From contig NZ_JAOZVR010000112.1 of assembly GCF_025869515.1 (NCBI RefSeq), forward strand, positions 1-64,000: a DNA stretch of 64,000 nt, given 5' to 3'. Below the pieces are notes generated by a model, which did not search any database, was not told the origin of the DNA, and worked only from the letters and a program-made list of their open reading frames with translations. This document shows, piece after piece, positions 18,044 to 27,200 of this stretch (position 1 is its first letter; each line of letters opens with the position of its first letter). This DNA comes from Ferrovibrio sp. Its GTDB lineage: Bacteria; Pseudomonadota; Alphaproteobacteria; Ferrovibrionales; Ferrovibrionaceae. The position numbers were made by a program, and so were the translations under genes.

Positions 18044-19324
18044 CTATGCCGGCAGCCGCTCCAGGATGGCGGCAGACAGCGTTTCCAGGATGGCGCTGTC
18101 GCCGTCGGCATAGTCTTTCGCTGCCATGGCGATGGCGTGCCGTCGGTCCGGCTGCTGCAGCAACTCGGTCACGGCCGATGCCAGTGTTTCGGCGTCCCGC
18201 ACCGGCAGTGCGCCGCCGGCGGCCAGCAGGCTTGCCGCCGCTTCGGCGAAATTGAACATCTGCGGCCCGAACAGCACGGCGCAGCCCAGCCGCGCCGGCT
18301 CCAGCGGATTATGGCCGCCGACCGGCACCAGCGATCCGCCCATCATCACGATGGAGCTGAGGCGATACCACAGGCCGAGTTCGCCCAGTGTATTGACGAT
18401 ATAGAGATCGGTTTCCGCGGCCGGAACATCGCCGCGCGACCGCAGCGCGATCCGCAGGTCCGGCGCGGCCAGCGCCTGGCACAGATCGGTGCCGCGCTCG
18501 GGATGGCGCGGCGCGATCAGGGTCAGCAGATCGGGGAAGCGCGTCTTCAGCAGCCGGTGCGCGGCGACGATCTGGGCTTCCTCGCCGTCATGCGTGCTGG
18601 CCGCCAGCCAGCGCGGCCGGCTGCCCAGGCGCTGCCCCCATTCCGCCACGGCCTGTTGATCCGCCGGCAGCGGCGGCGCCGCCTGTTTCAGGTTGCCGGC
18701 CTCGATCACCTGCTGCGCACCCAGCCGGCGCAGGCGTTCGGCATCGCCGGCGGTCTGCGCGTAAATGGCGGCAAAGCTGTCGATCAGCCAGCGCGCGGTG
18801 TCTGGCGCGCCTTGCCAGCGCGCGCAGGAGCGTTCCGACAGCCGCGCATTGACCAGCAGGGCAGGAATGCTGCGGCGGCGCAGTTCGCTCAGGATGCCCG
18901 GCCAGAAATCGGATTCGCTCCACAGCACCAGGTCGGGCCGCCAGTGATCGAGGAAGCCGTCGACTGCGCCGGGCAGATCGACCGGCACGAACTGGTGGAG
19001 GATGCCGCTGCCTGTTCCGGTGCGCTGTTCGACCAGCGCCGCCGAGGTGACGGTGCCGGTGGTGAGCAGCAGAGTCAGGTCGGGCCGTAACGCATGCAGG
19101 TGCTGCAGCAGGGGCAGCAGGGCCTGCGCCTCGCCGACGCTGGCGCCATGCGCCCAGATCAGCGCACCGGGCGGTCGCAGTCGTCCGGCGCGGCCGAAGC
19201 GTTCGCCCAGCCGCGCGGCGCTTTCCTTGCCCTGCGTCACGCGGCGGCGCAGCCACAGTCGTACCAGCGGGCCGAGCAGGTGCCCGGTGCCGCGCCAGAT
19301 CAATCGTCGCCAGTCGAAACGCAT
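18044..19324 (-). CDS. waaA: 3-deoxy-D-manno-octulosonic acid transferase
   Basis: The 426-residue inner-membrane-associated GT30 glycosyltransferase moves Kdo from CMP-Kdo to lipid A. Visible features are an amphipathic or membrane N-terminus (LIWRGTGHLLGPLVRLWLRR), WAHGASVGEAQA, the catalytic Glu region in LVLWSESDFWPG, WLAASTHDGEE and the C-terminal nucleotide site MMGGSLVPVGGHNPLEPA. The start MRFDWRRLIW at 19324 is preferred to one 12 codons upstream. It is convergent with the SDR gene. Confidence 0.94.
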   Translation of the reverse strand: MRFDWRRLIWRGTGHLLGPLVRLWLRRRVTQGKESAARLGERFGRAGRLRPPGALIWAHGASVGEAQALLPLLQHLHALRPDLTLLLTTGTVTSAALVEQRTGTGSGILHQFVPVDLPGAVDGFLDHWRPDLVLWSESDFWPGILSELRRRSIPALLVNARLSERSCARWQGAPDTARWLIDSFAAIYAQTAGDAERLRRLGAQQVIEAGNLKQAAPPLPADQQAVAEWGQRLGSRPRWLAASTHDGEEAQIVAAHRLLKTRFPDLLTLIAPRHPERGTDLCQALAAPDLRIALRSRGDVPAAETDLYIVNTLGELGLWYRLSSIVMMGGSLVPVGGHNPLEPARLGCAVLFGPQMFNFAEAAASLLAAGGALPVRDAETLASAVTELLQQPDRRHAIAMAAKDYADGDSAILETLSAAILERLPA

Positions 19325-19359
19325 GAAAGGTCTATAGCCGGAAATCGTTCCGCCGCACA

Positions 19360-19371
19360 TTGCCGTAACGG
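19360..19371. promoter_or_regulatory. 12-base motif TTGCCGTAACGG upstream of enoyl-CoA hydratase
   Basis: The 12-mer lies in the waaA / enoyl-CoA hydratase intergenic region and is repeated exactly at 45200-45211 upstream of the thiolase gene, where it forms a full 13-base inverted repeat. It could be a shared operator for fatty-acid-type genes; this is inference from two occurrences. Confidence 0.3.
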
Positions 19372-19473
19372 GAACCCCAATGAAAGAGCCACGCGCAGGG
19401 GCTTGCGGCGCATCGCCGCCGCTGTCAGCCTGTGGCCATCGCTCAAGATCATAGAAACAGGGAGGGCAGCGCC

Positions 19474-20244
19474 ATGGCGGTGCATGTGGAAAAGCGCGGC
19501 GCGATCACCACGGTGATTCTCGACCGGCCGCAGGCGCGCAATGCGGTCGACCGGCCGACTGCCGATGCGCTGCGCCAGGCCTTCAAGGATTTCGATGCCG
19601 ACGATGCGGCGAAGGTGGCCGTGCTCTGGGGCGCGGGCGGACATTTCTGCGCCGGCGCCGATCTCAAGGCGGTGGCCGATGGCGACCAGCGCAACGATGT
19701 CTCGCCTGAATCGGAAGGCCCGATGGGGCCAACACGCCTGATGATGTCCAAGCCGGTGATCGCCGCCGTGTCCGGCTATGCCGTGGCCGGCGGACTGGAA
19801 CTGGCGCTGTGGAGCGACCTGCGCGTGGCCGAGGCCGATGCCACGTTCGGCGTGTTCTGCCGGCGCTGGGGCGTGCCGCTGATCGATGGCGGCACGGTGC
19901 GTCTGCCGAGATTGATCGGCCACAGCCGTGCGCTCGACATGATCCTGACCGGTCGTGCAGTCGATGCCCAGGAAGCCTTGCAGATCGGCCTGGCCAATCG
20001 TGTGGTGCCGACGGGGCAGGCGCGCATCGCCGCCGAGGCGCTGGCGGAAGAGATCAGCCGCTTCCCGCAGGCCTGCATGCTGGCCGACCGTCATTCCAGC
20101 TATCGCCAGTGGGACATGTCGCTCGATGCCGCGCTGCATGACGAGGCTTCGGCCGGCCTGCCGATCATCGCGCAGGAATCGATCGCCGGCGCCGCCCGCT
20201 TCAAGAGCGGGCTCGGCCGCCACGGCGATTTTTCGTCGATCTGA
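19474..20244 (+). CDS. Enoyl-CoA hydratase/isomerase family (crotonase)
   Basis: The 256-residue crotonase-fold protein starts after GGGAGGGC. The oxyanion-hole segment is GAGGHFCAGADLKAV, and SGYAVAGGLELALWSDLRVA is the second substrate-binding strand. The usual first catalytic Glu position reads LWSD/ADATFG here, so the exact reaction (hydratase, isomerase or other) is uncertain. It probably works in acyl-CoA breakdown with the neighbouring SDR. Its last 44 bp overlap the 3' end of the convergent mutY gene. Confidence 0.9.
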   Translation: MAVHVEKRGAITTVILDRPQARNAVDRPTADALRQAFKDFDADDAAKVAVLWGAGGHFCAGADLKAVADGDQRNDVSPESEGPMGPTRLMMSKPVIAAVSGYAVAGGLELALWSDLRVAEADATFGVFCRRWGVPLIDGGTVRLPRLIGHSRALDMILTGRAVDAQEALQIGLANRVVPTGQARIAAEALAEEISRFPQACMLADRHSSYRQWDMSLDAALHDEASAGLPIIAQESIAGAARFKSGLGRHGDFSSI

Positions 20245-21313
20245 TTTCGTCATCGCCTGGCAGCAGGCCGAGCATCTTTTTCATCACGGTGGGCAAAGCC
20301 GCCTCCTGCGGCTGCTGCCATACCCCGTCCAGCCTGCCGGCGCTGCGCGCGTCGATGCGGCCGAGCAGGGCGGCGATCCTCAGCTCGAAATGCGTGAACA
20401 CATGCGCGGCCGCGCCGTTCAGCGGCAGCCAGTCGAGTGTCGCGGGGGCGTGCGCCAGCGCTTCGGCGCTCGCCCAGGGCGTCTCGCGCCACGGCGCGCT
20501 GGGCACTTCCAGCATGCCGCCGAGCAGGCCCTGCGGCGGCCGGCGCCGCAGCAGCACGGCGCCGTCCTCGGCGCGCTGCAGCAGGAAGGCGATGGTATGG
20601 CGCACCGGCCGTGCGGCTTTTGCCGCCTTGCGCGGCAGCTCGGCGGCGATGCCGCGTTTGAAGGCTTCACAGCGCGCCTGCAGCGGACAGAGCAGGCAGT
20701 CGGGCGATTTCGGCGTGCAGACCGTCGCGCCGAGATCCATCATGGCTTGCGCGAAGTCGCCGGGGCGTTTTTGCGGCGTGACCTGTGCCGCCAGTTTGCG
20801 CAGCTCAGTCCGCGCCTGCGGCAGCGGCGTTTCGACCGCGAAAACCCGTGCCAGCACACGTTCGATATTGCCGTCCAGCACGGCAGCCGGTTCGTCAAAG
20901 GCGATGGCGGCGATGGCGGCTGCCGTATAGGGCCCGATGCCGGGCAGCGCCAGCAGGCCGGCTTCGCTGGCGGGGAATATGCCGCCATGCTGTTCGCTCA
21001 CGGCTTTCGCGCATTTATGCAGGTTGCGGGCCCGTGCGTAGTAGCCGAGCCCGGCCCAGGCCTCCATCACCTGTTCCACCGGCGCGGCGGCGAGGTCATG
21101 CACGCTCGGCCACCGGCTGAGGAATGTCTCGAAATACGGCTTCACTGCCGGCACGGTGGTCTGCTGCAGCATGACCTCGCTGAGCCAGACCCGATAGGGT
21201 TCGGGCGGCGGCGTGCCGGGCGGGCTGCGCCAGGGCAATCTGCGATGGTGCCGGTCATACCAGGCCAACACCAATGAGGCGATATCCGGTGTCCTGGCGC
21301 GGGGTTTGTGCAT
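20201..21313 (-). CDS. mutY: A/G-specific adenine DNA glycosylase
   Basis: The 370-residue base-excision repair enzyme removes A opposite 8-oxoG. Visible are WLSEVMLQQTTV (catalytic Glu), the helix-hairpin-helix LPGIGPYTAAAI, the catalytic Asp in DGNIERVLAR, and the 4Fe-4S ligands CTPKSPDCLLCPLQARC (C-x6-C-x2-C-x5-C). The C-terminal NUDIX-like domain that reads 8-oxoG begins near HTIAFLLQRAEDG. The gene runs opposite to the dciA-dsbA-smc group with which it is usually associated in alphaproteobacteria. It shares a divergent 103-bp region with the binding-protein gene. Confidence 0.96.
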   Translation of the reverse strand: MHKPRARTPDIASLVLAWYDRHHRRLPWRSPPGTPPPEPYRVWLSEVMLQQTTVPAVKPYFETFLSRWPSVHDLAAAPVEQVMEAWAGLGYYARARNLHKCAKAVSEQHGGIFPASEAGLLALPGIGPYTAAAIAAIAFDEPAAVLDGNIERVLARVFAVETPLPQARTELRKLAAQVTPQKRPGDFAQAMMDLGATVCTPKSPDCLLCPLQARCEAFKRGIAAELPRKAAKAARPVRHTIAFLLQRAEDGAVLLRRRPPQGLLGGMLEVPSAPWRETPWASAEALAHAPATLDWLPLNGAAAHVFTHFELRIAALLGRIDARSAGRLDGVWQQPQEAALPTVMKKMLGLLPGDDEIRSTKNRRGGRARS

Positions 21314-21416
21314 GGGCCGAACACTAGCATCGAGATTCGCTTCCTGCCACGTCGTGCCGCTTGCATTGCCGGTGCCGCCTGCGCCACCTTGTGCCCGCCT
21401 TCATTGGGAGAAGCTC

Positions 21417-22580
21417 ATGCGGCGCCACCTGCTTGCAGCGGCATTGTCCGGCCTGATCGGCCTGGCCCTGCCGACCCCGTCCTTCGCTGCGGACAAATCC
21501 GACATCGTCATCGGTACGCTCACCGACCTGTCCGGCCCGGCCGCGGTCTACGGCCATGCCGTGGTCAATGCGATGCGGCTGCGCTTCGATGCGGTGAATG
21601 CCGCCGGCGGCATCCGCGGCCGCCGGCTGCGGCTGGTGGTCGAGGATCATCAGTTCCAGGTCCCGCGCGCGGTGCAGGCGGCAGCCAAGTTGATCAAATA
21701 CGATCGCGCGCAGGTTTTCGTCGGCTCGCTCGGCACCGCGCAGGTGCAGGCGGTGCAGCCGCAGCTGCGCGCCGCCGGCCGGGCCAACCTGTTTCCGATG
21801 GCCGCCAATCGCGAGCTGGTGCAGGCCGCCGATTCGATCAGCTGGATTTCCGGCTCGCTCTATTACGACCAGATCCGCGCCGGCGTGAAATGGATGGTGG
21901 AGACCCAGGGCAAGCGCGCCGTCTGCGTGCTGGCGCAGGGCACCGATTACGGTGAGGAGGTGCAGCAGGCCGTGCGCGACCAGCTGGCGCAGCATGGCCA
22001 GACCACCAGAGCCGTGGTCACGCATCGCCCCACCGACACCGATTTCACCGCGCCGGTGGCGCGCCTGCGCGGCAGCGGCTGCGACCTGGTCGTGCTCGCC
22101 ACCCTGCTGCGCGACACCATCCTGCCGATGGCGGTGGCGAAAACCACGGGCTGGACCGACGTCGCCTTCCTCGGTCCCTCCACCACGCATGACTACCTGC
22201 TGGCGCAGGCGCCGGGCGGCGCCACCCAGGGCCTGTACAGCGTGTCGTCCATTGCGCTGCCGGACCGCGCCACGGCCTCGGCCGAGGTGGTGGCCTGGAT
22301 GGATGCCTACAAGACCCGCTTCAATGTCGAGCCGAATGCCGGCGCGATCTACGGCGCCACCATCGCCGATCTGGCCGTGCTGACGCTCGACCGCGCCGAG
22401 GGCGAAACCGGCCTGGCGCGTCTGACCCGGGCGGTGGCCAGCATCCGCGGCTGGCGCGACCTGTTCGGCGGCACCCTGCAGGCCTTTGCCGATGGCGGCC
22501 GCCAGGGCACCCGGCAGGCCTATATCTACCGGCTGCAGGGGCCGCGCTACGAGCGCCTCAGCGAAGCGGTGGGCTATTAA
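21417..22580 (+). CDS. Leu/Ile/Val-type ABC transporter substrate-binding protein (orphan)
   Basis: The 387-residue protein starts MRRHLLAAALSGL, with a signal peptide ending PSFAAD. The mature part follows the type I periplasmic-binding fold of the LivJ/BraC class: IVIGTLTDLSGPAAVYG, AAGGIRGRRLRLVVED and IKYDRAQVFVGSLGTAQ. The lobe-crossing Tyr and Asp in GTDYGEEVQQ also fit. The ligand is probably an amino acid, amide or small carboxylate. No permease or ATPase genes are nearby, so it must share a transporter or act as a sensor. It lies between mutY and crcB, splitting a usually conserved cluster. Confidence 0.9.
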   Translation: MRRHLLAAALSGLIGLALPTPSFAADKSDIVIGTLTDLSGPAAVYGHAVVNAMRLRFDAVNAAGGIRGRRLRLVVEDHQFQVPRAVQAAAKLIKYDRAQVFVGSLGTAQVQAVQPQLRAAGRANLFPMAANRELVQAADSISWISGSLYYDQIRAGVKWMVETQGKRAVCVLAQGTDYGEEVQQAVRDQLAQHGQTTRAVVTHRPTDTDFTAPVARLRGSGCDLVVLATLLRDTILPMAVAKTTGWTDVAFLGPSTTHDYLLAQAPGGATQGLYSVSSIALPDRATASAEVVAWMDAYKTRFNVEPNAGAIYGATIADLAVLTLDRAEGETGLARLTRAVASIRGWRDLFGGTLQAFADGGRQGTRQAYIYRLQGPRYERLSEAVGY

Positions 22581-22605
22581 ATCGCCCTGCGCTAAACTGG
22601 GCGCC

Positions 22606-22986
22606 ATGAGCTACCTGATCGTCTTTCTCGGCGCCGGCATCGGCGGGGCGCTGCGCCATGGCGTCAATCTCGCCGCCATGCGCCTGATCGGCGCCGGCTT
22701 TCCCTGGGGCACCCTGACGATCAATATCGCCGGCTCCTTTGTCATGGGGCTGGTGGCGGAATATTTTGCCCTGAAAAGCGGCCTGCCGCAGCAGTGGCGC
22801 CTGTTCCTCACCACCGGCCTGCTCGGCGGCTTCACCACCTTTTCCGCCTTCTCGCTGGAAACCGCGCTGTTGTATGAGCGCGGTGAATTCCTGGCTGCGG
22901 GCCTCTACATGCTCGGCTCGGCGGTGCTTGCCGTGGCCGGACTCTTCGCCGGCCTTGCCGTCATCCGCGCCGTCGTGGCGACGTGA
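22606..22986 (+). CDS. crcB: Fluoride efflux channel CrcB (Fluc)
   Basis: The 126-residue protein has four membrane helices and the Fluc landmarks: FLGAGIGGALRHGV, the conserved Asn in TLTINIAGSFVMG, and GFTTFSAFSLET with the phenylalanine-lined pore and the sodium-site segment. It works as an antiparallel dimer exporting F-. The 25 bp in front leave no room for a fluoride riboswitch. Its stop overlaps the dciA-like start (GTGA). Confidence 0.95.
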   Translation: MSYLIVFLGAGIGGALRHGVNLAAMRLIGAGFPWGTLTINIAGSFVMGLVAEYFALKSGLPQQWRLFLTTGLLGGFTTFSAFSLETALLYERGEFLAAGLYMLGSAVLAVAGLFAGLAVIRAVVAT

Positions 22987-23492
22987 CCGAACCGAAAAAA
23001 CCGCGCGATCCCTCGCAGCGCACCAACGCACCGAAGGCGCTCGGCGTCTCGCTCGGTCGCCTGACCCGGCCGATCATGAAGCAGCGCGGCGTGGCGCTGG
23101 CCGAGATCATCAACCACTGGGCCGAGATCGCCGGCCCGCTGCTGACGGCGGAAACCCAGCCCGAGAAAATGGTCTATGCCTCGGGCGCCGGCCATGCCGC
23201 CACGCTGGAGATCGGCGTCAGTCCGGCTTTCGCGCTTGAGCTGCAGCATCTCAGCCCGCTGATCATCGACAAGGTCAACGGCTATTTCGGTTTCCGCGCC
23301 GTCGAGAAGCTGCGCCTGAAACAGACTCCGATCCGCCGTCCCGAGTCGGTACGGCAACCGGAGCGGAGCATTCGGCCACTGAATGCCGAGCAGCGTGCCA
23401 GATTGGAAGAATTGCTGGCCGGAGTCGAAGATCGCGAGTTGCGACAAGCCCTTGAGAATCTTGGGCAATCACTTTTTGGTGCGAGTCGCTGA
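22983..23492 (+). CDS. DUF721 protein, DciA-like
   Basis: The 169-residue protein starts with GTG at 22983, overlapping the crcB stop by four bases. The DUF721 core is LGRLTRPIMKQRGVALAEII, NHWAEIAGPLL and a KH-like strand LEIGVSPAFALELQHLSPLI. DciA proteins help load the replicative helicase DnaB in bacteria lacking DnaC; whether this short alphaproteobacterial version does so is inferred. A basic Arg/Gln-rich tail follows. The mutY/DUF721/dsbA/smc neighbourhood is common in alphaproteobacteria. The gene holds several GANTC sites near its 3' end. Confidence 0.85.
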   Translation: MTEPKKPRDPSQRTNAPKALGVSLGRLTRPIMKQRGVALAEIINHWAEIAGPLLTAETQPEKMVYASGAGHAATLEIGVSPAFALELQHLSPLIIDKVNGYFGFRAVEKLRLKQTPIRRPESVRQPERSIRPLNAEQRARLEELLAGVEDRELRQALENLGQSLFGASR

Positions 23493-23516
23493 GGCGCCTT
23501 GAGCGCGCCAGATTCT

Positions 23517-23525
23517 TGTGGATAA
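23517..23525 (-). promoter_or_regulatory. Consensus DnaA box
   Basis: TGTGGATAA on the plus strand is the exact complement of TTATCCACA, the strong DnaA-binding sequence. It lies 13 bp upstream of the -35 of the dsbA promoter and is flanked by GANTC methylation sites at 23511-23515 and 23531-23535, with more at 23483, 23422 and 23343. This suggests replication- or cell-cycle-linked control of dsbA-smc; no origin-like cluster of further boxes is seen. Confidence 0.6.
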
Positions 23526-23538
23526 CGGCAGAGTCCGG

Positions 23539-23566
23539 TTGCCAGCCGGACCTGCAACCATACAAT
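23539..23566 (+). promoter_or_regulatory. Sigma-70-type promoter for dsbA-smc
   Basis: TTGCCA (23539-23544) and TACAAT (23561-23566) are separated by 16 bp, giving a predicted start of transcription near 23573, about 25 bases before the DsbA ATG. A GGGGGTCGGAG stretch serves as ribosome site. Confidence 0.6.
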
Positions 23567-23598
23567 GCCCCCAAGATGTAGGGGGTCGGAGCATCTCC

Positions 23599-24216
23599 AT
23601 GAAATATATACAGCGTTTCGTCCTGACCCTGGTTTTGGTCTTCGGTGGTTTCTTCGCAGGTGGTGTCCAGGCTCAGGCCGGCGCCGCAGGCGGCGACCCG
23701 CGTCTGCAGGACATGGTGCTCGGCAAGGCCGAGGCGCCCGTCACCATCATCGAATATGCCTCACTCACCTGTCCGCATTGCGCGGCCTTCCATGCCGACG
23801 TGCTGCCGGCGCTGAAGACCGAGTATATCGATACCGGCAAGGCCAAACTGATCTTCCGCGACTTCCCGCTCGACCAGCTTGCCTTCGCCGGCGCCGTGCT
23901 GGCGCGCTGCGGCGGCCCGGAAAAGTATTACACCTATCTCAACGTGCTGTTCGCGCAGCAGCGCCAGTGGGCCGGCTCGCCCGATCCGAAAGCCGCGCTG
24001 ACCCAGATCGGTCGCCTCGGCGGCGTGTCGGCCGAACAGTTCGACAAATGCCTCGCCGACAAGCCGCTCGGCGATTACATCCTGAATTCGCGCCTCGAAG
24101 GCAATCAGAAGTTCAACGTCAATTCGACGCCGACTCTGATCATCAACGGCAAGGCCGAGTCCGGCGTGCCGAGCATCGACGATATGCGCAAGAAACTCGA
24201 CGCGCTGGCGAAGTAA
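23599..24216 (+). CDS. DsbA family thiol-disulfide oxidoreductase, exported
   Basis: The 205-residue protein starts MKYIQRFVLTLVLVFGG, with a signal peptide ending GVQAQA. The thioredoxin domain has active site LTCPHCAAFH and the cis-Pro loop NSTPTLIING. The ALKTEYIDTGKAKLIFRDFP segment is typical of the DsbA/BdbD-like proteins encoded beside smc in alphaproteobacteria. It probably forms or shuffles disulfides in the periplasm. It is followed 32 bp later by smc and shares a promoter with it. Confidence 0.94.
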   Translation: MKYIQRFVLTLVLVFGGFFAGGVQAQAGAAGGDPRLQDMVLGKAEAPVTIIEYASLTCPHCAAFHADVLPALKTEYIDTGKAKLIFRDFPLDQLAFAGAVLARCGGPEKYYTYLNVLFAQQRQWAGSPDPKAALTQIGRLGGVSAEQFDKCLADKPLGDYILNSRLEGNQKFNVNSTPTLIINGKAESGVPSIDDMRKKLDALAK

Positions 24217-24248
24217 TCGCCGCGCTGCGTTATTGAAAGGGAGTCCCC

Positions 24249-27200
24249 GTGCAGTTCACCAAGTTGCGCTTGTCCGGTTTCAAGTCCTTCGTCGAGCCGA
24301 CGGATTTCGTCATCCATCCCGGCCTGACCGGGATTGTCGGTCCGAACGGCTGCGGCAAGTCGAATCTGGTGGAAGCGCTGCGCTGGGTGATGGGCGAAAA
24401 CTCGGCCAAGCGCATGCGCGGCACGGGCATGGACGACATGATCTTTGCGGGCACGGCCACGCGGCCGGCCCGCAATATCGCCGAAGTGACGCTGACGCTG
24501 GACAATGCCACGCGCACCGCCCCGGCCGCCTTCAACGAACAGGAAATGGTCGAGATCACGCGCAAGATCGAGCGCGAAAAGGGCTCGGACTATTCGATCA
24601 ACGGCAATGACGTGCGCATGCGCGACGTGCAGCTGCTGTTCGCCGATCTTGCCTCGGGCGCCAATTCGCCGGCCATGGTCAGCCAGGGCCGTGTCGGCGC
24701 CATCATCAATGCCAAGCCGACCGACCGCCGCATGCTGCTCGAAGAAGCGGCCGGCATTTCCGGCCTGCATTCGCGCCGGCATGAGGCCGAACTGCGGCTG
24801 AAGGCGGCCGAGCAGAATCTGGAACGCGTGGTCGATGTGATCGGCCAGCTCGACAACCAGTTGCAGTCCCTGAAGCGCCAGGCCCGCCAGGCCAGCCGCT
24901 ACCGCAACATCGCCGGCCAGATCCGCAAGACCGAAGCGACCCTGTTCCATCTCAAGCATGATGCGCTGAAACATGCGCTGGCCGAGGCCGAGCAGGCCCT
25001 GCAGGCCGCCGAACGCGAGGTGGCCGACCGCACCCTGCAGGTTTCCGAGGCGCATGAATCCGAGCGCGTCGCCGCCGAGGCGCTGCCGCCGCTGCGCCAG
25101 CATGAGGCCGAGGCCGGCGCCCGCCTGCATCGCCTGACGGTGGCGCGCGAAGGCCTGGATGCGGAATCCGCCCGTGCCCAGGAGGCCGCCGAGCAGGTGC
25201 GCGCGCGTCTGGCGCAGATTGGCTCCGATGCCGAGCGCGAAAGCGCGCTGTCGCAGGATGCCGAAGAGACCGTGGCGCGGCTCGCCGCCGAGACCGGGGA
25301 GCTGGAAGCCCAGCGCGCCGGCGAGGCCGAAGCCCAGACCGCCGCCGAGGCCGGCGTGAGCGAAGCGCAGGGCAGGGTCGATGCCAGCCAGGCCGAACTC
25401 GACACGCTGACCGACCGTGCGGCGGAAGAGCAGGCCCAGCGTGCCCGCCTGCGCCAGGCCATCGAGGATGCCGGCCGCCGTCTGGAGCGGCTGAATGCCC
25501 GCCTTGCCGAGCTGAGCGCCGAAGAGCAGCGCCTGCAGGAGCAGACCGAGGCGCTGGCCGAAGCCGAAACCGCCAATGCCGAGGTCGAGGCCAAACAGGC
25601 TGCGGTCGAAACCGTGCGCACTGCGCTGGATGGCATCGAGGCCGAGCATGCGGCGAAGATCGATGCCGCGCGCCAGGCCTATGAAGCCGTCGAGGCCGAA
25701 CAGGCCCGGCTGATCGAAACCGCGCGCGCCGCGCTGGAGGCCGTCGAGGCCGAGCATGCGCAGAAGATCGACGCGGCCCGCGCCGCGCTGGCCCAGGCCG
25801 GTGCCGAGCATGAGCAGAAAATCGAGGCCGCGCGCGGCGGGCTGAATGCCGTCGAGGCCGAACATGCGCAGAAGATCGAAGCCGCCCGTGCCGGCCTGAA
25901 TGCCGTCGAGGCCGAGCATGCCGAGAAGATCGCCGCCGCCCGCGGCGGCGTCGAGGCCGCCGAAGCCGCACGGGCCGCGAAACAGCAGGCCGAGCAGACC
26001 AGCCGCGAGGCCTGGCAGGGCGCGCAGGGCGAACTCACCCGCCTGAAGGCGGAAGAGACCGGCCTGACCAAGCTGCTCAAGCTGGACGAAAGCAATCTCT
26101 TTCCGCCGCTGATCGACCAGGTCACGGTGGAGCCCGGCTTCGAGAAGGCGCTCGGCGCCGCGCTGGCCGACGAGCTGAATGCCGCCACCGATCCGAATGC
26201 GCCGATGCACTGGGATGCGCTGCCGCCGCTGACCGATGCGCCGGCTCTGCCCTTCGGCGCCGAGCCGCTGTCGAAATTCGTCACCGGTGCCGCCGCCCTG
26301 CAGCGCCGCCTGAGCCAGATCGGCCTCGTCGCCGATGATGCCGATGGCGCCCGCCTGCGCGCCGATCTGAAGCTCGGCCAGCGGCTGGTGACCAAGTCCG
26401 GCGCGCTGTGGCGCTGGGACGGCTTCACCGTCAAGGCCGGTGCGCCGACCTCGGCGTCGATCAAGCTGGAGCAGCGCAACCGCCTCGCCGATCTGCGCGA
26501 GGAACTGCGCGATCTGGAAGGCCGTCTGCGCGAGGCGCAGGCCGCTTATGAAGAGGCCCGCCGCGCCACCGAAGAGGCCGCCGTCGCCGAACGCGCCGCG
26601 CGCCAGGCCGTCGCCGCGGCGGAAGAAACCCGCAATGCCGCGCGCCAGCAGGCCGCCAATGTGGTGCAGACCGCCGAGCAGAACCGCGCCGAGGCCCGCT
26701 CAGCCGCCAGCGGCATCGTGCAGGCCGCCGAGCGCGCCGCCGCCGAGGCCCGCGATCAGGCCAGCGCGGTGGTGCAGACCGCCGAGCGCGAGCGCCAGGC
26801 CGCGCGCGATCGCGCCAACCAGGGCGTCGTCGCCGCCGAACGCGACCGCAACACGGCGCGCGAGCATGCGACGGGGGCGATCGCCGCCACCGAACGCGAG
26901 CGCCATGCGGCGCGCGAACGCGCCAACCAGGATATCGCCCGCGCCGATCGCGAACTGGGCCAGGCGCGCGACCGCCAGGCCGAGATGGTGCGCAAGGAAG
27001 CCGAGCGCCAGTCGCGGCTGGCCGCCCTGGCCGAGCAGAAGCAGCAGACCGGCAGTGAGATCGCCGAGGCCGAACAGGCCCGCAGCGCCGAAGAGGCCGC
27101 CCTGGCCGCCATGCCGGCGGAAGACGAGGTGCGCCAGCTGATCGGTATGCTGCGCGACGAGGTGAATGCGCTGCGCCAGGTGCTGGTCGAGCGCCGCGCC

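Noticed and set aside
17018..19090. 690-codon plus-strand frame across the SDR and waaA
   Set aside because: Composition is Arg/Gly/Gln/His-rich and it covers two well-supported genes in other frames.
22581..22605. Fluoride riboswitch in front of crcB
   Set aside because: Only 25 bp separate crcB from the upstream stop, too little for the aptamer, and none of its conserved bases are seen.
23517..23525. Replication origin at the DnaA box
   Set aside because: A single box, no A/T-rich unwinding region and none of the usual origin neighbours (hemE, dnaA, parAB, gidA).
24105..26210. 701-codon minus-strand frame with Leu/Gly/Phe-rich repeats opposite smc
   Set aside because: The repeat-like look is the mirror of the SMC 54-bp repeats; no start context or domain.
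25632..27017. CRISPR-like array in the smc region because of regular 54-bp repeats
   Set aside because: Repeats are in frame, diverged, without spacers and lie in a conserved coiled-coil gene.
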